A stretch of 10,417 nt of DNA from Nitrosopumilales archaeon CG15_BIG_FIL_POST_REV_8_21_14_020_37_12 (lineage in GTDB: Archaea > Thermoproteota > Nitrososphaeria > Nitrososphaerales > Nitrosopumilaceae), in assembly GCA_002781805.1 (NCBI GenBank), contig PFFZ01000100.1:535-10951 (forward strand), given 5' to 3'. Below the pieces are notes generated by a model. It was not told the DNA's origin and searched no databases. It saw nothing but the letters and a program-made list of their open reading frames with translations. Made by a program: the position numbers and the translations under genes. Shown one piece after another: positions 5,687-10,417 of this stretch. The stretch's first letter is position 1; each line of letters starts with the position of its first letter.

Positions 5687-6655
5687 ATGTTGCCCCTGTC
5701 TGGTGAACGAAGCGATGCTAAGGGAATAGTTTGTGACAAGTCAAGCTCCGGTGATGTCTTGCATGGAACATCAACTCTAAAGCGTGGTTTTGCTCACATG
5801 CTAAAAAATGGAGTAGTTATGGATGTGACCAACGTAGAGCAAGCGCAAATTGCCGAAGAGGCAGGCGCCGTATCTGTTATGGTTCTGGACAAACTGCCGT
5901 CTGACGTTAGAAAGGCAGGCGGTGTTGCAAGAACTGCCAGCATTAGAATTATCGAAGAAATAATGAGCTCGGTGACAATTCCTGTCATGGCAAAATGCAG
6001 AATAGGCCATGTCTATGAAGCACGAGTACTTGAAGAGACCAATGTAGACATGATTGACGAGTCTGAAGTACTGACCCCTGCAGATGAAACCCATCATATT
6101 TGGAAATGGGATTTTACTACACCTTTTGTAAACGGTGCACGATCTCTGGCAGAAGCCCTTAGGAGAATCGAAGAAGGCGCAGCAATGATCAGGACCAAAG
6201 GGGAACCCGGTACTGGAAATGTGGCAGAAGCCGTGACTCATATCAAAAAGGTAAATGATGAATTACGTGCAATCAAAGCAATTTATGATTCTGGTGACAA
6301 TCAAGATTTAGTTAGAATGGCAAGGGAGTTCAAGGTCTCTTATGATATTGTCGAAGAGACTGCAAAACTTGGAAGACTTCCTGTCGTTAATTTTGCCGCA
6401 GGTGGAATTGCAACCCCTGCAGATGCCGCATATCTGATGTCACTGGGATGCGATGGCATCTTTGTCGGTTCTGGAATATTCAATGCAACTGATGCAAAAG
6501 AGAGAGCCAGATCAATTGTATTGGCAACGACATTTTGGAACGAGCCTGAGAAAGTAAAGGAAGCACAAAAAATGATTGATGAAAGACAATCAATGCTGGG
6601 ATTGGATGTTAAAACACTCGAATTAAGAATGCAAGAGCGTGGAAGTTCGGCATGA
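5687..6655 (+). CDS. pdxS: Pyridoxal 5'-phosphate synthase, PdxS (synthase/lyase subunit)
   Basis: A complete 322-residue PdxS (Pdx1/SNZ family). Within a twelve-subunit core it condenses ribose 5-phosphate, glyceraldehyde 3-phosphate and ammonia to pyridoxal 5'-phosphate; the ammonia comes from PdxT. Key residues are visible: D46 in VVMD, K103 in [10 protein letters not shown] and K171 in [12 protein letters not shown]. All three are shifted by exactly 22 from D24, K81 and K149 of the Bacillus subtilis enzyme. The phosphate loops ([24 protein letters not shown]) and the C-terminal RMQERG are also present. The N-terminus is about 22 residues longer than the Bacillus protein. The usual 'ALERVPADIR' segment reads [10 protein letters not shown] (66-75), a mild divergence. 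The ATG at 5687 is the only start ahead of the conserved [18 protein letters not shown] region. The stop overlaps the start of pdxT by 4 nt. Confidence 0.97.
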   Translation: MLPLSGERSDAKGIVCDKSSSGDVLHGTSTLKRGFAHMLKNGVVMDVTNVEQAQIAEEAGAVSVMVLDKLPSDVRKAGGVARTASIRIIEEIMSSVTIPVMAKCRIGHVYEARVLEETNVDMIDESEVLTPADETHHIWKWDFTTPFVNGARSLAEALRRIEEGAAMIRTKGEPGTGNVAEAVTHIKKVNDELRAIKAIYDSGDNQDLVRMAREFKVSYDIVEETAKLGRLPVVNFAAGGIATPADAAYLMSLGCDGIFVGSGIFNATDAKERARSIVLATTFWNEPEKVKEAQKMIDERQSMLGLDVKTLELRMQERGSSA

Positions 6656-7269
6656 GCATTAACGTGGGAATCTTGGCAATTCAAGGGGATGTGCAGGAAA
6701 ACATCGATGCAACAAAAAGAGCCGTTACTGAGCTTGGACTGGATGGAAACGTTATACCTGTTAAAACTCCTGAAGAAATCTCTAATCTTGACGGATTGAT
6801 AATTCCTGGCGGGGAAAGCACCACAATTGGACATTTGTCGTTGGTGAATAGTTCTTTAAAGAAAATCAAAGAGAAAATTGAAAAAGGAATGCCTGTCTTG
6901 GGTATCTGTGCAGGAATGATAATGCTCTCAAAGACTGCATCTGACCGCATCATCGGCAAGACAGACCAGCCACTTTTGGAATTTCTTGACATTAAATTGG
7001 AGAGAAACTCTTTTGGAAGACAACGTGATTCCTTCCAAGCAGACATCTCCATGGATTCAATAGACATTCCTGTTTTCAACGGAGTTTTCATAAGAGCCCC
7101 ATCTGTCTCAGATGTCGGTTCTGGAGTTCAAGTACTATCCAAGTTTAATGACAAAATAATTGCAGTAAAGCAAGGAAACATCATAGGAACCGCATTTCAT
7201 CCCGAATTAACCCAGGATACTTCTCTTCACAAATACTTTGTAAATTTGGTAAGTACATCCAGAAACTAA
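6652..7269 (+). CDS. pdxT: Pyridoxal 5'-phosphate synthase, PdxT (glutaminase subunit)
   Basis: A complete 205-residue class-I glutamine amidotransferase of the PdxT/SNO family. It hydrolyses glutamine and channels ammonia to PdxS. The catalytic triad is C86 in VLGICAGMI with H183 and E185 in TAFHPELT. The family signatures [12 protein letters not shown] (6-17) and [11 protein letters not shown] (50-60) are intact, as is the [10 protein letters not shown] segment (119-128). The length is typical (about 190-205). ATG overlaps the pdxS stop as ATGA, so translation is probably coupled and gives matched amounts of the two subunits. No promoter is needed between them. Confidence 0.97.
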   Translation: MSINVGILAIQGDVQENIDATKRAVTELGLDGNVIPVKTPEEISNLDGLIIPGGESTTIGHLSLVNSSLKKIKEKIEKGMPVLGICAGMIMLSKTASDRIIGKTDQPLLEFLDIKLERNSFGRQRDSFQADISMDSIDIPVFNGVFIRAPSVSDVGSGVQVLSKFNDKIIAVKQGNIIGTAFHPELTQDTSLHKYFVNLVSTSRN

Positions 7270-7291
7270 ATTGATAACTTCTGAGCAATTC

Positions 7292-7299
7292 TTTTTAAC
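7292..7299 (+). promoter_or_regulatory. Candidate TATA box for the exported protein pair
   Basis: TTTTTAAC lies 23-30 bases before the ATG at 7322. This would place the transcription start at or just before that codon and argues against the ATG at 7301, which directly follows the box. It suggests the pair is transcribed separately from pdxST. Confidence 0.4.
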
Positions 7300-7321
7300 T
7301 ATGACGGGAAGTTTTTTTAAA

Positions 7322-8386
7322 ATGAAGACAAAGTCAGGAATCTTTCTAGTTTTATCTGTTTTACTGTTGAGTTCGGCAGGATTTTTCACCGCCGAGTCGG
7401 CGTTTGCCCAAAATGACACAAACAAAGACAATTTTGATAAAAATGAAAAACAAGAAAGAGATGCAAAGAAGGCCGAAGAAAAGAGAAAAGAACTTGAAGA
7501 GAAAAAAGTAGAATACCAAAAGCGAATTGAAGAGAAAAGACAGGAACTAGAGGAAAAACGTGAGGAGCTAGAGTCTGACCGAGAAAAGATGGAAGAAAAA
7601 CTTCGCGAGCGAACTCAGCAATATGAAGAAAAACTAAAAGCAATTAAAGAAAAATACCATGAAAAAATTGACGATCTGTCCTCAAAAAGTTTTGAATTAT
7701 CAATTAAATCAGAAAAGATAGAAGAACTTTCAGAAAGATCTGAAAAGATACAAGAACGTCTGGAAGAAAAACTCGATGAATTAGATTCTAGAACCCAGAA
7801 AATTCTAGAGCAAATAAGTGATGGCGAGTACATGGGTGAGAAAATTGGCTCACTTGAGACAATTGACAAGTATGAACTCATTTTTGATTCTGTTTCTGCG
7901 TATGCAGTCAGTAACAAGTCATCGACTTCATACATGACTGGGCAGATGACATTTACAACCTTTGACAGCAGCAAATCCAACCTAAAGTTGGAGTTGGAAT
8001 CCTGCTTGATTTCTGTTGATGACATTCCATACGTGTGCGGATTTGGCAAGGCAAGAACCGTCTCGTCTGGCGACTCTGGTGCAAAGGACTCTCTTGTGAT
8101 AATTGCATTTTTAGAGGATAACCTGGCAGAAGAGGTGCATTCCACGCTCAAGATCTTTCTAGATTCTGAGATCCCTATCAGTCAAATTGAAGAATCTACC
8201 GTCTCAATATTGGGACCTCAGAGCAAACTGTCTCATTTGTGGTTTCTGGATGGCAACGCAACACTCAGCAAAATAATTCCAGATGATACATCTGATGATA
8301 TTGATGATACATCCGGAGAAGATTCTGACGGAAATCACTTCTCAATTACCCTTGAAGATGGAATTACAACGGATGACAACCCATGA
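7322..8386 (+). CDS. Exported coiled-coil protein with beta-rich C-terminal domain
   Basis: A 354-residue protein of unrecognised family. Residues 1-29 form a signal peptide: MKTK, a hydrophobic core GIFLVLSVLLLSSAGFF, then ESAFA before Q30. Residues 41-165 are almost entirely E, K, R, Q and spaced Leu/Ile, a long charged helix that should form a coiled coil. Residues 183-318 look beta-rich and contain the only two cysteines, C228 and C239, positioned to form a disulphide. The last 35 residues are strongly acidic (DDTSDDIDDTSGEDSDG). The ATG at 7322 is chosen because the signal peptide starts there; ATGs further upstream add residues that do not fit. The 3' end overlaps the next gene as ATGA, so the two exported proteins are probably made together. 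A structural or adhesive role at the cell surface is inference. Confidence 0.85.
   Translation: MKTKSGIFLVLSVLLLSSAGFFTAESAFAQNDTNKDNFDKNEKQERDAKKAEEKRKELEEKKVEYQKRIEEKRQELEEKREELESDREKMEEKLRERTQQYEEKLKAIKEKYHEKIDDLSSKSFELSIKSEKIEELSERSEKIQERLEEKLDELDSRTQKILEQISDGEYMGEKIGSLETIDKYELIFDSVSAYAVSNKSSTSYMTGQMTFTTFDSSKSNLKLELESCLISVDDIPYVCGFGKARTVSSGDSGAKDSLVIIAFLEDNLAEEVHSTLKIFLDSEIPISQIEESTVSILGPQSKLSHLWFLDGNATLSKIIPDDTSDDIDDTSGEDSDGNHFSITLEDGITTDDNP
8282..8313 (+). repeat. Short direct repeat encoding the acidic tail
   Basis: GATGATACATC occurs at 8282-8292 and again at 8303-8313, a spacing of 21 bases or seven codons. It encodes DDTS twice. This looks like a small in-frame repeat duplication in the acidic tail of the coiled-coil protein. 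Confidence 0.6.
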
Positions 8387-9075
8387 ATTCCAGACAGTGT
8401 GCAATTTTTAGCCTGACTCTCTTAACATTTGCAACCTTTCTACTGATGCCAAACTCGTTTGCCGAGACTGGTTCTGTTACAATGGATTTGTATGACGTTA
8501 CCTATGACATTGAGAATGGCAACATAGAGTCTATTTTTCTGGATCCTGATTTTCTTGAGCTGATCATAACAATGAACACTGTAGATGATGGCATGATGGA
8601 GATCACAATACCTCGAGGTGTATTGGATGCAAAGTTTGATGGTACTGATGATATCTTCTTTATTCTAGTTGACGGCTTTGAAACTGACTATATTGAAATC
8701 GCATCAACATCTGATTCTAGGACTCTGGCAATTCCATTTTTTGGCGGAGACTCTATAATTGAAATCATTGGCACTGATGCGTTAAACCCATTCACATCTG
8801 GTTCTGAAATTGTAATCCCAAGCTGGATTAAGAATAACGCAGGTTGGTGGTCAGATGGCTCAATTGACGACTCTTCTTTTGTATCTGGAATCCAATATCT
8901 GATAAATGAAGGAATAATGACAATCCCGCCTACACAGTCAGGTCAATCAACAGGCAATGAGATTCCAAGCTGGATTAAGAATAACGCAGGTTGGTGGTCT
9001 GAAGGACTAATTGCAGATTCTGATTTTGTATCTGGAATTCAATATCTTATTACAAATGGCATTATGAGCGTCTAG
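8383..9075 (+). CDS. Exported protein with beta domain and two IPSWIKNNAGWW repeats
   Basis: A 230-residue protein. Residues 1-27 form a signal peptide (core IFSLTLLTFATFLLM, cut after NSFA). Residues 30-132 form a beta-rich domain with the pattern YDIENGNIES, DDGMMEITIPRGVLDAKFDGTDD, FFILVDGFE, RTLAIPF and IEIIGT; I associate this pattern with secreted thaumarchaeal proteins. Two C-terminal repeats of 37 residues follow (145-181 and 194-230), identical at 29 positions. Each starts IPSWIKNNAGWW and ends FVSGIQYLI..GIM, and they are joined by a Gln/Ser/Gly-rich linker. There is no membrane anchor after the repeats, so the protein is either released or held by partners. It overlaps the coiled-coil gene by 4 nt. 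The repeat's function is unknown to me; binding to the surface layer or to polymer is a guess. Confidence 0.88.
   Translation: MNSRQCAIFSLTLLTFATFLLMPNSFAETGSVTMDLYDVTYDIENGNIESIFLDPDFLELIITMNTVDDGMMEITIPRGVLDAKFDGTDDIFFILVDGFETDYIEIASTSDSRTLAIPFFGGDSIIEIIGTDALNPFTSGSEIVIPSWIKNNAGWWSDGSIDDSSFVSGIQYLINEGIMTIPPTQSGQSTGNEIPSWIKNNAGWWSEGLIADSDFVSGIQYLITNGIMSV
8815..9072 (+). repeat. Two tandem 111-base coding repeats (IPSWIKNNAGWW units)
   Basis: Units lie at 8815-8925 and 8962-9072, 36 bases apart. The first part is identical for 35 bases (8818-8852 and 8965-8999) including every synonymous position, while the second half differs more. Such identity points to recent duplication or gene conversion rather than protein-level selection alone. 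Confidence 0.9.
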
Positions 9076-9078
9076 GCT

Positions 9079-10417
9079 TTAGTTATCTGCCAAATTGTGC
9101 ATGGACTTTAGATCGCCTTTGTATGGCTCTAGATTTTCTGGAATCTTTACAGAGATAGAGTCCTTCAACGAGAGATTCTTGTTTTTCTTTTCATTCCATA
9201 CTAGCGAATTAAAGTCGGTAATCTCCTTGGTGATGCTGCTAAGATCTTTTGGTGATTCCGGTTCTACCTGGCGCTGTCTGTGAATGCTTTCCTTGGAATA
9301 GAGTTCCTTCCAAAGATATTCAGTGATAAATGGGGTTATTGGGGCAAGCAGTTTCAAAATTGTTGAAAGTGTTTTATGTAGTGTGAATATTGCCCCGTCC
9401 CTTTCTTCGTCTGTAAAGCCAATTCCATATGCCCTGCCTTTTACCATCTCGATATAGTGTGCCGCAAAAATGTTCCAAGTAAACTCTCTGATTGCAATTG
9501 CTGGAACAAAGAAATTATACTCGTCATACCCTTTCTTGCATTCTTTTACTAGGTTGTCAAGTTCTGAAAGTATCCACTTGTCAGTCGGATTTGGGTTTCC
9601 TGATTCAATTACGGGAAAACTTGACAGGAACCTTGAGACGTTCCATAGCTTGCTCAAAAACTTTTTTGTCGATTCTATCTTTTGCTCATTGCATCTAAAG
9701 TCATAGCCGTGGTTAATCTCACTTGCACTCCAAAATCTAAAAGTATCAGCTCCAAGCCTCTCAATTACTGGCAGTGGATCGATTGCGTTTCCCTTGCTCT
9801 TGCTCATCTTCATTCCCTTTTCATCAAGACCATACCCCATGATCCAAGCTTCAGACCATGGTTTTTTTCCGGTCAGCTGCTCGCATCTAAGAAGCGTATA
9901 ATACAACCACGTCCTGACAATATCTTTTGCCTGGGGCCGTATGGTTGTAGGGTATACCTTTTCAAAAAATTCCTTGTCCTTGTTGAATTTTGAGACAAAT
10001 AACGGTGATACGCTAGAGTCCATCCAAGTATCAAAAGTCCTTTCCTCTCCTGCAAACTCTGCATTGCCACACTTGGAACATTTTGGTATCGGTGACTTTT
10101 CTGCCCACGGTCTGTAATATTTTCCAGGCTCTGGAACGTGCGGCTCTGAGCATGCCTTGCAGTACCAAATCGGGATTTCGGTTCCATAGAACCTTCTTCT
10201 GGAGATTGGCCAGTCTATGCTGATTGACTCCAACCAGTTCATCAAAATCTGCTTGTGCATGGGAGGGTGGAATTTGATCTCCTGTCCAAGCCTTCTCATC
10301 TTGTCAATGGCATCTTTTTGTTTGAGATAGTATTCCTCCATTGGGATTATCTCAATTGGGTTCTTGCTTCGCTCCGATACTGGAGTCCTGTGAACAATGT
10401 CGTCTATCTTCTCGACA
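9079..10417 (-). CDS. valS: Valyl-tRNA synthetase, C-terminal part (cut at right edge)
   Basis: At least 445 residues are open from the right edge to the TAA at 9081-9079. The enzyme charges tRNA-Val with valine. Numbering from the internal Met at 10341, the visible parts are: the end of the editing insertion followed by WPISRRRFYGTEIPIWYC; a zinc-ribbon-like CKAC (61-64)/CSKC (88-91); the class-I active-site stretch DTWMDSSVSPL; KMSKSKGN at 178-185 (KMSKS encoded at 9810-9796); and an all-helical anticodon-binding domain containing LLAPITPFITEYLW. WMDSSVSPLF and the lack of a C-terminal coiled-coil arm fit the archaeal type. The HIGH motif and most of the editing domain lie beyond the window. 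The gene converges on the exported protein pair, with only 3 bases between stops. Confidence 0.95.
   Translation of the reverse strand, partial: VEKIDDIVHRTPVSERSKNPIEIIPMEEYYLKQKDAIDKMRRLGQEIKFHPPMHKQILMNWLESISIDWPISRRRFYGTEIPIWYCKACSEPHVPEPGKYYRPWAEKSPIPKCSKCGNAEFAGEERTFDTWMDSSVSPLFVSKFNKDKEFFEKVYPTTIRPQAKDIVRTWLYYTLLRCEQLTGKKPWSEAWIMGYGLDEKGMKMSKSKGNAIDPLPVIERLGADTFRFWSASEINHGYDFRCNEQKIESTKKFLSKLWNVSRFLSSFPVIESGNPNPTDKWILSELDNLVKECKKGYDEYNFFVPAIAIREFTWNIFAAHYIEMVKGRAYGIGFTDEERDGAIFTLHKTLSTILKLLAPITPFITEYLWKELYSKESIHRQRQVEPESPKDLSSITKEITDFNSLVWNEKKNKNLSLKDSISVKIPENLEPYKGDLKSMHNLADN

Noticed and set aside
5801-6241. 146-codon open frame opposite pdxS
   Set aside because: It is Cys/Ser/Phe-rich, has no recognisable domain and lies entirely antisense to the conserved PdxS core.
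7271-7321. Upstream starts (7271, 7301) for the coiled-coil protein
   Set aside because: The signal peptide begins at 7322, and the likely TATA box at 7292-7299 lies between or directly beside those codons.
8815-9072. CRISPR-like or mobile repeat
   Set aside because: Only two units, both in frame and encoding the same protein module; there are no spacers, inverted ends or transposase.

Overview
The window looks like a piece of chromosome from an ammonia-oxidising archaeon of the Nitrosopumilus type (Thaumarchaeota/Nitrososphaerota). This rests on the AT-rich sequence, TATA-like boxes about 25-35 bases before start codons, a tRNA gene with archaeal introns and no encoded CCA, an archaeal-type valyl-tRNA synthetase, and exported proteins carrying the IPSWIKNNAGWW repeat that I associate with this group. 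No mobile element, CRISPR array or phage gene is visible, and no gene-free stretch exceeds about 155 bases.

Left part (1-2442): a SnoaL/NTF2-like protein cut by the left edge (minus strand) faces away from an EVE-domain protein. A 79-residue stand-alone Lrp/AsnC ligand-binding (RAM) domain follows, then an uncharacterised protein with an HExxH zinc-protease-like motif. A minus-strand gene of unknown function, perhaps a degenerate PD-(D/E)XK fold, converges on it.

Centre (2443-5654): aconitase is transcribed divergently from the unknown gene. On the opposite strand just after it lies tRNA-Trp(CCA), interrupted twice: a 26-nt intron at non-canonical position 28/29 and a 53-nt intron at about 37/38. 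Removing both gives a perfect 74-nt cloverleaf. A membrane-anchored protein of unknown function follows.

Right part (5687-10417): pdxS and pdxT overlap by 4 nt and encode the two subunits of the pyridoxal 5'-phosphate synthase. A second overlapping pair encodes two exported proteins: one with a long charged coiled coil and an acidic tail, the other with a beta-rich domain and two near-identical 37-residue repeats. The C-terminal half of valyl-tRNA synthetase converges on this pair, with 3 bases between the stop codons, and runs off the right edge.

Most of the window is housekeeping: TCA cycle, vitamin B6 and translation. The parts most worth a second look are the doubly interrupted tRNA-Trp with C/D-box-like motifs in its larger intron, the HExxH protein, and the exported coiled-coil/repeat pair.
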